Assembly (NCBI GenBank): GCA_044227805.1
Contig: JBGAWA010000005.1
Span: 1-64,000 of the forward strand
DNA length: 64,000 nt
Source: JACCZZ01 sp044227805
Lineage (GTDB): Bacteria > Bacteroidota > Bacteroidia > Chitinophagales > UBA10324
Reading direction: 5' to 3'
The notes under the pieces were generated by a model, which was not told the origin of the DNA, ran no database searches, and was given only the letters and a program-made list of their open reading frames with translations. Position numbers and translations under genes: made by a program. Positions 43,050 through 51,013 of this stretch are shown here, piece by piece. Within the stretch, counting starts at the first letter, position 1. Every line of letters starts with the position of its first letter.

Positions 43050-44480
43050 TTATTCAGCTGTCGCAAGCGGAACATCAATGGCTGCAGGTATAAACGGTGG
43101 TTTTTTACGCATCTGTTTCTTTTCTTTCAGCTGCTGCTGACGCTCCACCCTGGTGAGATGGTTCAGCACAATCAGACCCACGAGGAAAAATGGAATACAC
43201 GGAATTTTATACCGCACAAGGGCGCCAAAATTATACGAGGTGAATCCGACAGCAAAAGAAAAGACAATAGCGAAGAAAAAGCAGAAGAACAGATCTGGAT
43301 GCGAAAAGATGGAGATTACTATTCTTCCGATGCCGTTCTTATAAAAAATATACAAGGTAAAGCCCATAATAAAAATACTCTCCAGCGCAGCAATCAGCAT
43401 CACCGAGTTATTAGCTTCCCACAAATAGGGGCGGAAGAGTGTCACATTCACGGCCACCGGTATCTTGCTGATGATACTCGTCCAGCTTCCATCCATATGT
43501 CCCAAACTATAGCCGGAAGCATTGGCATTTTCGGCAAGATAGCCATGCCACTGCTGAAACCGTTCGGATGTGCTGATTACATTGTTGAGCGAGAACTGTT
43601 CAAATTCTGCTCCCAACCGGTTAACCATCAGGAATCCAAACCCGATCGCTGTTGCCAGCACGGAAGGGCCGGCGATAACCCGCAGGAACTGGTTGCGGAT
43701 TTTTTTCCGGTAGGTTAAAAAAATCCACAGCAGAAGAGCAGGGATAAAGCTGATGATGATGTAGGCCTTTACTTCCAGCGCAATGTAACCGGTGATAAAA
43801 AGTATCAGGCTGTTGCGGATAATATTTTTTCGCTTAAAAAATATCTGGTGTGAAGAGTAGGTTACCCATCCCAAGCAGCCAAACGTTATCGAATCTTTGA
43901 GTATGCCGGATCCCCAGAAGAAAACCGATGGAACAAATAACACAGCCCAGGCCAGCGGTGTGGTGAGTTGCGGATACATGGAAACAAATGTTTTGAGCAA
44001 CACCCAGGCACCGGTGAAGGACAACGCGGCAATCATCACTGACATGGCAGGATAAGAATGAAAAGTCAACACGCTCAGTAATCCGTAAATCTTATCAGAC
44101 ATCCAGCCGGAAGGATCGTGAAAGTAAGTAACGCCCCGTGTAAATTCATACGTGTTCATGGTGATCTCATTAGAACGCAGCATCAATAAATCGAAAAAGG
44201 CACCGTACGATCGCTGCAGGGCAAGATTAAACGCATTGGCATCTTTATAATAGTAAAAAGTATCGCCACCGCCATTGTAATAAAAGAGGTAGATAATGCC
44301 CAATGAAAGCGCACCAACAATCCTGATAGCGAGGCCAGGAATGAAATACTTTCTCAGTGGCGAGTGATCATAGCGAAAATTCCGGTAGAGATACGCTATC
44401 AGGAAGATCGCTATCAAATAGACCGGCAGCAGGAAGATATCCTGAAAATAAAAAACTTTTATGCCTTCACCCCTGAACAT
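43050..44480 (-). CDS. Polytopic membrane protein of the glycan locus (function unassigned)
   Basis: 476 residues with about ten to eleven hydrophobic segments, for example IFLLPVYLIAIFLIAYLY, AMSVMIAALSFTGAWVLL, LAWAVLFVPSVFFWGSGIL and FFCFFFAIVFSFAVGF, and a basic cytoplasmic tail. A large loop near residues 85-130 carries YYNGGGDTFYYYKDANAF and TYFHDPSGWMSDKIYGLLS. I do not recognise a characterised family. Topology resembles O-antigen polymerases or EpsG/GT-C-type enzymes; the acidic GGGDTFYYYKDA loop could be an active site. A polymerase would be unexpected for a Wzm/Wzt system, so a GT-C transferase is at least as likely. Repeat fragment upstream. Confidence 0.6.
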   Translation of the reverse strand: MFRGEGIKVFYFQDIFLLPVYLIAIFLIAYLYRNFRYDHSPLRKYFIPGLAIRIVGALSLGIIYLFYYNGGGDTFYYYKDANAFNLALQRSYGAFFDLLMLRSNEITMNTYEFTRGVTYFHDPSGWMSDKIYGLLSVLTFHSYPAMSVMIAALSFTGAWVLLKTFVSMYPQLTTPLAWAVLFVPSVFFWGSGILKDSITFGCLGWVTYSSHQIFFKRKNIIRNSLILFITGYIALEVKAYIIISFIPALLLWIFLTYRKKIRNQFLRVIAGPSVLATAIGFGFLMVNRLGAEFEQFSLNNVISTSERFQQWHGYLAENANASGYSLGHMDGSWTSIISKIPVAVNVTLFRPYLWEANNSVMLIAALESIFIMGFTLYIFYKNGIGRIVISIFSHPDLFFCFFFAIVFSFAVGFTSYNFGALVRYKIPCIPFFLVGLIVLNHLTRVERQQQLKEKKQMRKKPPFIPAAIDVPLATAE

Positions 44481-44490
44481 CCTGAAATAA

Positions 44491-44550
44491 AATTAACCCT
44501 CATTTTGAAATTCAAAACAGAAATGGGTTGAATGCTGATGTATCCTGCAT
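44491..44550 (+). repeat. Tri-hairpin repeat, left-part fragment (L)
   Basis: aaccctcattttgaaattca, aaacagaaatgggttgaatg, then ctgatgtatcctgc. This follows the left module of the repeat described at 14289 in the plus direction, without central or right parts. It lies between two minus-strand genes and runs opposite to both. Confidence 0.45.
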
Positions 44551-44559
44551 AAAGAAACC

Positions 44560-45717
44560 CTATACTTTCTGCAGCCGCTCAGCAGCTTTTTCCAATGTTT
44601 CATTTTCCTTCGCGAAACAAAACCGCAACATCTTCCTGTCAATACCATGATGATAAAAAACCGACGTAGGAATGGCCGCTACTCCTGCTTCCTTTGTCAG
44701 ACGCACCGCAAAGTCTGTATCTTTTTCATTGCTGATTACTTTGTAGCTCAACAGCTGAAAGTAACTGCCGGCGGCTGGCTTTGCTTTGAATCTTGACCCT
44801 TCCGTCAGTTTCAGAAAATAGTTGCGCTTCTCTTCATAGAAGGTACGGAGTCCCAGATAGTGCATGGGATCCTTCATCATCTCAGCAAAGGCATATTGAA
44901 CAGGTGTATTGGCGGAGAAAACAATAAACTGATGTGCCTTTCTGAACTCTCTCATCAATTCTGCCGGTGCAAGGCAATAACCCATTTTCCAGCCGGTGTT
45001 ATGATATGTTTTGCCGAAGGAGAAAACGACGAAGCTTCTTTCTGCAAGCTTCGGATAACGCATCACGCTCTGGTGTTCCAGGCCATCAAAAATGATGTGC
45101 TCATAGACTTCATCACTCAGGATAATGATGTCGGTATTTTGAGTCAGCTTCTGCAGTTGTTTCATATCCTGCGCCGTCATCACCATACCGCTTGGGTTGT
45201 GGGGCGTATTGATGATGATCATCTTCGTGCGCTGGTTGATGAGTTTCTTTACGGCGTTCCAGTCAATAACATAGTCAGGTACTTCCAGCTCCACGTAGAT
45301 GGCAATACCTCCGTTCAGCTCAACAGATGGCGCATAACAATCATATGCGGGTTCAAAGATGATAACCTCATCACCTTCCTCCACCACTGCGGTGATGGCT
45401 GCATAGATGGCTTCGGTGCCTCCTGCCGTAACGGTCACCTCTGTTTCCGGGTGATAATTCGCGGCATAAAGACTTTCAGCCTTCGCTGCAATAGCTTCGC
45501 GAAGCGGCAATATACCCGGCATAGGCGCGTATTGATTCAGCCCTTTGCGCATGAATTGCTCCACCAGGGAGATCAATCGCGCATCACACATAAAATCAGG
45601 AAAGCCCTGCGACAGATTGATGGCGCCATGTTCCTGTGCAAGGGCTGACATAATCGTAAAAATAGTAGTGCCGGTTTTGGGCAGTTTTGATTTTACATGT
45701 GCAGGATAATCAGGCAT
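44560..45717 (-). CDS. Methionine-type aminotransferase (YbdL/MtnE-like)
   Basis: 385-residue PLP-dependent class I/II aminotransferase. Motifs are INLSQGFPDFMCDARLISLV, NQYAPMPGILPLREAIA, VTAGGTEAIYAAITAVVEEG, IIINTPHNPSGMV (aspartate/asparagine contacts to PLP) and the lysine segment SFGKTYHNTGWKMGY with the Schiff-base lysine. Best matched to the YbdL-type methionine aminotransferases, which make 4-methylthio-2-oxobutyrate and act in methionine salvage. No SAM riboswitch-like structure stands out upstream. It is not obviously linked to the glycan locus. Confidence 0.9.
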   Translation of the reverse strand: MPDYPAHVKSKLPKTGTTIFTIMSALAQEHGAINLSQGFPDFMCDARLISLVEQFMRKGLNQYAPMPGILPLREAIAAKAESLYAANYHPETEVTVTAGGTEAIYAAITAVVEEGDEVIIFEPAYDCYAPSVELNGGIAIYVELEVPDYVIDWNAVKKLINQRTKMIIINTPHNPSGMVMTAQDMKQLQKLTQNTDIIILSDEVYEHIIFDGLEHQSVMRYPKLAERSFVVFSFGKTYHNTGWKMGYCLAPAELMREFRKAHQFIVFSANTPVQYAFAEMMKDPMHYLGLRTFYEEKRNYFLKLTEGSRFKAKPAAGSYFQLLSYKVISNEKDTDFAVRLTKEAGVAAIPTSVFYHHGIDRKMLRFCFAKENETLEKAAERLQKV

Positions 45718-45963
45718 CGTAGTATCTATAGTTTATGAAAAGTTTTATTACATGTACTGCTTTCAAAACAAGCCGATCCGTAAGAGCCATACCGCTGCAA
45801 TATTGATAATATTTGCCGCATGCTATAAAAAGATAAGGTTCAGCATGAAAACAATTAAAGCAAGTATGAAAAAATTATGGTGATCAGGTGAGAATTCTCT
45901 TTCTTTGCTTTGATCGCCAACAAGTTTCTGACTGCAAGTTAAATTCAGGAAACGAACTGACCA

Positions 45964-46701
45964 ATGTTTTTTATTATCATCCTGACCACATTGCTGCTCA
46001 CTTCTCCCGGTTACCTGACTGACACTTCTACTGCTATAGATGCCACTGCCGGATATGAATGGTGGGATCAGTGGCTAAAAAAAAATGTGTCCGGTAAAGG
46101 CGAGGTGAATTACAAAAACATGAAGCCCGAGTTGGCTGCCCTGCAGTCATTCATTGCCGAAATGGGCAGAAAGGTGCCCGCCGCCGAAGCCAGCAGGAAT
46201 GAACAACTGGCCTACTGGATCAACCTGTACAATGCCGCTACCATTCAGCTTGTGCTTCAGTCTTACCCGGTTAAAAGTATCCGCGACATCAGCAATGGCA
46301 AACCGTGGGACGATGTTTTTATTACGGCAGGTGCCAGAAAATATTCGCTCAATAATATTGAACATGATATTCTGCGAAAACAATTTGCCGATCCGCGTAT
46401 CCATTTTGCCATTAACTGTGCAGCCAAATCATGCCCCAAGCTGCTGAATGCCGCTTTTGACAAGGACCGGCTCGATATGCAACTGAACAGTCTTGCCAAA
46501 TCATTCGTCAATGACCCCTCCAAAAATAAAATCACCGCTACACAAATTGATATTTCAGAAATATTCAACTGGTATCGGCAGGACTTCACACAGCAGGGCA
46601 GTCTGATAGACTTTCTCAATACCTGGTCGGCTGTTAGAATATCAGCTTCCGCATCCATCCATTATCTGAACTATGACTGGAGTTTAAACGAATTACCATG
46701 A
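45964..46701 (+). CDS. DUF547-family exported protein (arsenosugar-cluster type)
   Basis: 245 residues with a short N-terminal hydrophobic signal (about residues 1-17) and a DUF547 domain: EWWDQWLKKNVSGKGEVNYK, ASRNEQLAYWINLYNAATIQ, IHFAINCAAKSCPKLLNAAF (conserved cysteine-histidine-rich region) and FNWYRQDF. The molecular role of DUF547 is not known to me. DUF547 genes often accompany ArsS-type clusters, and here the next gene overlaps its stop by 4 bp (ATGA) and encodes the TIGR04282 glycosyltransferase, which ties it to that pathway. Confidence 0.88.
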   Translation: MFFIIILTTLLLTSPGYLTDTSTAIDATAGYEWWDQWLKKNVSGKGEVNYKNMKPELAALQSFIAEMGRKVPAAEASRNEQLAYWINLYNAATIQLVLQSYPVKSIRDISNGKPWDDVFITAGARKYSLNNIEHDILRKQFADPRIHFAINCAAKSCPKLLNAAFDKDRLDMQLNSLAKSFVNDPSKNKITATQIDISEIFNWYRQDFTQQGSLIDFLNTWSAVRISASASIHYLNYDWSLNELP

Positions 46702-47303
46702 AGCAGCACGACAGTTTACTGATGATTTTTGTAAAGAACCCTGTGCCGGGAAAAGTGAAAACCCGCCTGGCAAAGACGATGGGTGAAGAAAAAGCGATGG
46801 AGATTTACCGGCAATTGCTCGATCACACCCATAAGACAACACAGAAACTGGCAATGGATAAAATCGTTTTTTATTCAGATGAAATATTGAACGAGGACAT
46901 TTGGGAAGAAAAAAATTATGGCAAGAAGCTGCAGGAAGGAAGTGATCTCGGGAAGCGTATGGCAAATGCGTTCAAGTATGCTTTCAGCAAAGCCTATCGC
47001 AAAGCCATTATCATTGGCAGCGATTGTTTCGATATTACTCCTAAAATTATCAATGAAGCATTCGCCGCTTTGCCGGCCAATAATTTTGTAATTGGTCCTT
47101 CTCACGATGGCGGCTACTATCTGCTGGGCATGTCAACTTTTTATGCCTCCCTTTTCAAAAACAAAAGATGGAGCTCAGATGAAGTGTTGCATGATACCCT
47201 GGTAGATATCCGTAATATCAACGGCTCCTATAAATTACTCAAGGAGCTCACCGATATTGACACCGAAGCAGATCTGGAGGCTGTAGGAAAAGGAATTTCC
47301 TGA
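46698..47303 (+). CDS. TIGR04282-family arsenosugar-type glycosyltransferase (DUF2064)
   Basis: 201 residues of the small GT-A-like DUF2064/TIGR04282 family. The nucleotide-binding start LLMIFVKNPVPGKVKTRLAK, the acidic site AIIIGSDCFDITPKIINEAF and the motif VIGPSHDGGYYLLGM are clear. Family members are annotated as glycosyltransferases of arsenosugar synthesis because they sit beside ArsS, as here. The predicted reaction is transfer of a sugar or aglycone group during formation of the dimethylarsinoyl riboside; direct biochemical support for this exact family is limited. It overlaps the DUF547 gene by 4 bp. Confidence 0.9.
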   Translation: MKQHDSLLMIFVKNPVPGKVKTRLAKTMGEEKAMEIYRQLLDHTHKTTQKLAMDKIVFYSDEILNEDIWEEKNYGKKLQEGSDLGKRMANAFKYAFSKAYRKAIIIGSDCFDITPKIINEAFAALPANNFVIGPSHDGGYYLLGMSTFYASLFKNKRWSSDEVLHDTLVDIRNINGSYKLLKELTDIDTEADLEAVGKGIS

Positions 47304-47427
47304 AGACAGAGCAGGATAGAGCAACACTCCGTGTTACTCACTTTTTTCATTGTTATCGTGCGGAAGGAGTCCGCTGAAATATCTAATTCATTCCATTGAT
47401 GATGAATAGCAACAATTCTTATTTCTG

Positions 47428-48246
47428 ATGACTTTACCGGAACAGCTCCAGGAGACAGTTGATTTTCTTCACGCGAAAAATATCAGTGTGCCCGCAGCCG
47501 GAATCATTTTGGGAACAGGCCTGGGTAATCTTGCCACGCGCATTGTGAAGGAAGTGGAAATCGACTACAGGGACATTCCGCATTTTCCACTTTCTACGGT
47601 GGAATATCACAAGGGAAAAATGATCTATGGTATGCTGGGCGGCAAAAAAGTGGTGGCCCTGCAGGGACGATTTCATTTGTATGAAGACTATACCATCCAG
47701 CAAATCACTTTCCCTGTCAGGATTTTGAAGCTACTGGGTATTCAGTACCTGTTGATCTCCAATGCCGCAGGAGGATTGAACCCGTTGATCAAGAAAGGAT
47801 CGCTCATGGCGATTGATGATCACATAAATATGCAACCGTTTAATCCGCTGAGCGGAAAAAATTATGAAGAGCTCGGCCCGCGTTTTCCGGATATGAGTTG
47901 TCCATACGATCCCGGCCTGTTGGAAAAAATGGAACAGTGTGCCGAACAACTGCAAATCACATTACACAAAGGTGTTTACGTTGCTGTGAACGGACCCAAT
48001 CTCGAAACGAGGGCTGAATACCGATTCCTGAGAATGATCGGTGCTGATGCGGTAGGCATGTCTACGGTACCGGAAGTAATTGTTGCCAATCATATGTCGC
48101 TGCCCGTTGCTGCCGTTTCTGTTATTACCGATGAATGCGATCCTGATAACTTAAAACCGGTTAACATTGCAGAAATAATTGAAACGGCTGGCAAAGCAGA
48201 AGTGCAGCTGACAGCACTTTTCGAAAACCTGGTACGCACACTTTGA
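47428..48246 (+). CDS. Purine nucleoside phosphorylase (trimeric, PNP-I type)
   Basis: 272-residue trimeric-type phosphorylase of the NP-I family. Signatures are GIILGTGLGNLA (phosphate-binding loop), FHLYEDYTIQQITFPVRILK (with the conserved arginine/histidine), LISNAAGGLN, VAVNGPNLETRAEYRFLRMI and DAVGMSTVPEVIVANHM; the purine-contact segment is SVITDECDPD. It cleaves purine ribonucleosides with phosphate to a base and ribose-1-phosphate. Its position between two arsenosugar-associated genes suggests an added use on the adenosine-linked arsenical made by ArsS. It may equally be ordinary purine salvage. Confidence 0.94.
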   Translation: MTLPEQLQETVDFLHAKNISVPAAGIILGTGLGNLATRIVKEVEIDYRDIPHFPLSTVEYHKGKMIYGMLGGKKVVALQGRFHLYEDYTIQQITFPVRILKLLGIQYLLISNAAGGLNPLIKKGSLMAIDDHINMQPFNPLSGKNYEELGPRFPDMSCPYDPGLLEKMEQCAEQLQITLHKGVYVAVNGPNLETRAEYRFLRMIGADAVGMSTVPEVIVANHMSLPVAAVSVITDECDPDNLKPVNIAEIIETAGKAEVQLTALFENLVRTL

Positions 48247-48333
48247 AATCGTAAGGGATAGGCCGGGCTGACAGCTTACTATTTGAAAAGCGAAAATATT
48301 ACAGAAAATAAATTATATGACTAAATCCAACAG

Positions 48334-48666
48334 ATGAAAACCTACTACAATCCTGAAGACCTGAAAAAATTTGGAAATATCGCCGAGTTCGACAAGCCAC
48401 TGGCAGACCAGTTTTTCCGCTGGTATGGCGATGTGTTTAGTGAGGGCGCACTTACCGCCCGCGAAAAATCGCTGATCGCTCTCGCTGTAGCGCATGCCAT
48501 TCAATGCCCTTACTGCATTGAAGCCTATACCGAAGACACACTCACAAAAGGATACACCGAAGAACAGATGATGGAAGCCGTGCATGTTGCCGCTGCCATC
48601 CGCAGCGGCGCAAGTCTTGTGCATGCCACCCAGATGATGAATAAGGCAAAGGAGTTAACAATGTGA
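48334..48666 (+). CDS. Arsenosugar biosynthesis-associated peroxidase-like protein
   Basis: 110 residues of the carboxymuconolactone-decarboxylase/AhpD-like family, TIGR04169 type. The redox motif CPYC (C58, C61) with the preceding histidine in AVAHAIQCPYCIEAYTEDTL is the AhpD active site, and LTAREKSLIALA before it is typical. It would run a thiol-disulfide relay, perhaps dealing with arsenicals or peroxide during arsenosugar formation. It lies 87 bp after the phosphorylase gene and 70 bp before ArsS. An ordinary AhpD-like peroxidase is the alternative, but position favours the arsenosugar assignment. Confidence 0.9.
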   Translation: MKTYYNPEDLKKFGNIAEFDKPLADQFFRWYGDVFSEGALTAREKSLIALAVAHAIQCPYCIEAYTEDTLTKGYTEEQMMEAVHVAAAIRSGASLVHATQMMNKAKELTM

Positions 48667-48736
48667 TCGTTTCAACTCCCGACATTTTAATCCGCTATTG
48701 ATCAAACATTCATCGCACGCCATTCAAAAATTCCAC

Positions 48737-49786
48737 ATGAAGTCACTACATGCACAGCATCATGAACTCTCTGACAGCGGCAGACAGCTGCAGTTGTTGA
48801 ACGATGTTGTGCACACATCCGCCATCACGTCCTTCCGTCAAAAACTGGAAACATTGGGATTCTATCCGCTGAAGCCCTCTGCCACTGAAATTTTGCAGGT
48901 GAATATTGGCAAGATGTGCAACCAGACCTGCAAACACTGCCACGTAGATGCCGGTCCGGACCGGCAGGAAATCATGACAAGGCAAACGATGGAGCAATGC
49001 CTGCAGGTGTTGCAATCTTCATCCATACCGGTAGTTGATATCACCGGTGGCGCTCCCGAGCTGAATCCCAACTTCCGCTGGTTTGTTGAAGAGTGCGCCA
49101 AACTGGGGGTGAAAGTGATTGACCGCTGTAACCTCACCATCATTCTTTCCAACAAGAAATATCATGACCTCCCTGAATTTTTTGCACGGCATAAAGTGGA
49201 ACTGGTGAGCTCACTGCCTTTCTACCATGCCGACAGAACGGACAGGCAACGTGGAGAAGGGGTGTTTGATGCCTCTGTAAAAGCATTGAAAATGCTGAAT
49301 GATCACGGTTATGGTAAGGAAAGAAGCGGACTCATCCTGAACCTGGTGTATAACCCTGCAGGTGCCTTTCTGCCTGCAGGCCAACAAATGCTGGAATCGC
49401 AATTCAAAAAAGTGTTGCATGATGAATATGCAATCACCTTCAACAACTTGTTTACGATTACCAATATGCCGATCAGCCGATTTCTTGATTACCTTATTAC
49501 AAGCGGAAACTATGAATCATATATGGAAAAATTACTGGCGGCTTTTAATCCGGCAACAATCAGCGGATTGATGTGCCGCAATACCATTTCTGTTGGTTGG
49601 GATGGCTACCTGTATGACTGTGATTTTAACCAGATGCTCGACTTGAAAACAGGCAGCGATAATGCTATGCACATCAGTACTTTTGACAGCATCGCGGCAC
49701 AAAATCGCGAAATAATAATATCACAACATTGCTATGGATGCACCGCCGGCGCCGGATCGAGCTGTGGCGGGGAAGTGGTGACATAA
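48737..49786 (+). CDS. arsS: Arsenosugar biosynthesis radical SAM protein ArsS
   Basis: 349 residues from the ATG at 48737 (a TTG at 48698 would add 13). The radical SAM cluster motif is CNQTCKHC (C61, C65, C68), and GGAPELNP is the GGE-type SAM-binding loop. The C-terminal part has GLMCRNTISVGWDGYLYDCD and CYGCTAGAGSSCGGEV, several cysteines that probably bind an auxiliary cluster. ArsS joins a 5'-deoxyadenosyl group to dimethylarsinous acid, giving the precursor of oxo-arsenosugars. In some species this family is a selenoprotein; here only cysteines are seen and no in-frame UGA interrupts it. Last gene of the cluster. Confidence 0.93.
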   Translation: MKSLHAQHHELSDSGRQLQLLNDVVHTSAITSFRQKLETLGFYPLKPSATEILQVNIGKMCNQTCKHCHVDAGPDRQEIMTRQTMEQCLQVLQSSSIPVVDITGGAPELNPNFRWFVEECAKLGVKVIDRCNLTIILSNKKYHDLPEFFARHKVELVSSLPFYHADRTDRQRGEGVFDASVKALKMLNDHGYGKERSGLILNLVYNPAGAFLPAGQQMLESQFKKVLHDEYAITFNNLFTITNMPISRFLDYLITSGNYESYMEKLLAAFNPATISGLMCRNTISVGWDGYLYDCDFNQMLDLKTGSDNAMHISTFDSIAAQNREIIISQHCYGCTAGAGSSCGGEVVT

Positions 49787-49969
49787 GCCAGTATTTTTAA
49801 ATGGAAAAAGGCGGGTGGACTGCAAAATGCAGGTCTAACGTTACTTCCGTTCTTCTCACATGCAGGGCACTGTCCAGTCAGGCCTTCCGCTTTCCAGGGA
49901 AGAATTCCCCATTTCCGGTGTTCCTGTTCAATTATATAAATTTACCACCACCAATAATTATACAATTGC

Positions 49970-50965
49970 ATGATGTCAACTACCGAGGTAACCGAACTGA
50001 ATGAAAAAATCCGAAAGCAAAGCACGTTTATCGATTCCTTAAAAAATGAAATGGCCAAAGCCATTATCGGACAACAATACATGGTGGACAGGCTCATACT
50101 TTCCCTGCTCTCCAATGGGCATATATTGCTGGAAGGCGTGCCCGGGCTTGCCAAAACGCTGGCGATAAAAACAATGGCCGCTGCCATTCGGGCCGGCTTC
50201 AGTCGTATACAATTTACACCCGACCTGTTACCCGCCGACTTGTTGGGCACTATGATCTATAACCAGCAAAAAAATGAATTCACCGTAAAGAAGGGACCGG
50301 TTTTTTCCAACCTGATACTGGCGGATGAAATCAACCGTGCCTCTGCTAAAGTGCAAAGCGCTTTACTGCAGGCCATGCAGGAACGACAGGTAACTATCGG
50401 GGATCAGACCTATAAACTTGAGGAACCGTTCCTGGTTCTGGCAACACAAAATCCATTGGAACAGGAAGGAACCTATCCGCTGCCCGAAGCACAAGTGGAC
50501 AGGTTTATGATGAAAGTAATTATCACTTACCCGGAAAGGGAGGACGAAAGGCAAATTATCCGTCAACAAATTGCTGATGCGCCAACGTTTATACAACCGG
50601 TCATCACACCGCAAGATATCTTAAGTGCACGGCACCTGGTACGCGACATTTACCTCGATGAAAAAATTGAACAATACATTCTCGACATTGTATTGGCTAC
50701 CCGTAACCCGGCTGAATTTAAATTGGAAAAACTCAAAGGCCTGTTGCGGTATGGCAGCTCACCGCGCGGAAGCATCAGCCTGGCAATCGCCGCAAAATCA
50801 ATAGCCTTTATACAACACCGCGGCTTTGTGATACCAGATGATATCAAAAACGTTTGCCTGGATGTGTTGCGTCATAGAATCGGTATCACTTATGAAGCGG
50901 AAGCGGAAAACGTGACCACAGATGAAATCATCCGCGAAATCATCCGGAAAGTGGAAGTGCCTTAG
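49970..50965 (+). CDS. MoxR-family AAA ATPase
   Basis: 331 residues. The Walker A loop ILLEGVPGLAKTLAIKTMAA, the Walker B ILADEINRASAKVQSALLQA, the sensor ATQNPLEQEGTYPLPEAQVD and the arginine-finger region RFMMKVIITYP are all present. MoxR ATPases act as chaperones for VWA-domain partners. The DUF58 and BatA/BatB genes follow in order, the usual Bacteroidota stress-tolerance (Bat) operon. The start ATG at 49970 is at the usual distance before the fold. The 183-bp gap before it has no other gene. Confidence 0.95.
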   Translation: MMSTTEVTELNEKIRKQSTFIDSLKNEMAKAIIGQQYMVDRLILSLLSNGHILLEGVPGLAKTLAIKTMAAAIRAGFSRIQFTPDLLPADLLGTMIYNQQKNEFTVKKGPVFSNLILADEINRASAKVQSALLQAMQERQVTIGDQTYKLEEPFLVLATQNPLEQEGTYPLPEAQVDRFMMKVIITYPEREDERQIIRQQIADAPTFIQPVITPQDILSARHLVRDIYLDEKIEQYILDIVLATRNPAEFKLEKLKGLLRYGSSPRGSISLAIAAKSIAFIQHRGFVIPDDIKNVCLDVLRHRIGITYEAEAENVTTDEIIREIIRKVEVP

Positions 50966-50984
50966 TGATGAAAAAATGCAGCCT

Positions 50985-50992
50985 TAACTTTG
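50985..50992 (+). promoter_or_regulatory. Possible internal Bat-operon promoter (-7 element)
   Basis: TAACTTTG matches TAnnTTTG exactly in the 48-bp gap between the MoxR and DUF58 genes, 21 bp before the DUF58 GTG start. It may give the DUF58-BatABC part its own transcription. No -33 TTG is evident. Confidence 0.4.
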
Positions 50993-51013
50993 TAACCCTA
51001 CCAAACAGCAGAC

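Noticed and set aside
43044..43718. A 224-residue plus-strand frame
   Set aside because: It is antisense to the membrane protein gene, is very rich in charged and histidine residues, has no family features and no promoter.
44860..45648. A 262-residue plus-strand frame
   Set aside because: Antisense to the conserved aminotransferase gene; its composition is that of a shadow frame.
45718..45963. SAM riboswitch before the methionine-type aminotransferase
   Set aside because: I found no conserved core or pseudoknot pattern in this A+T-rich gap.
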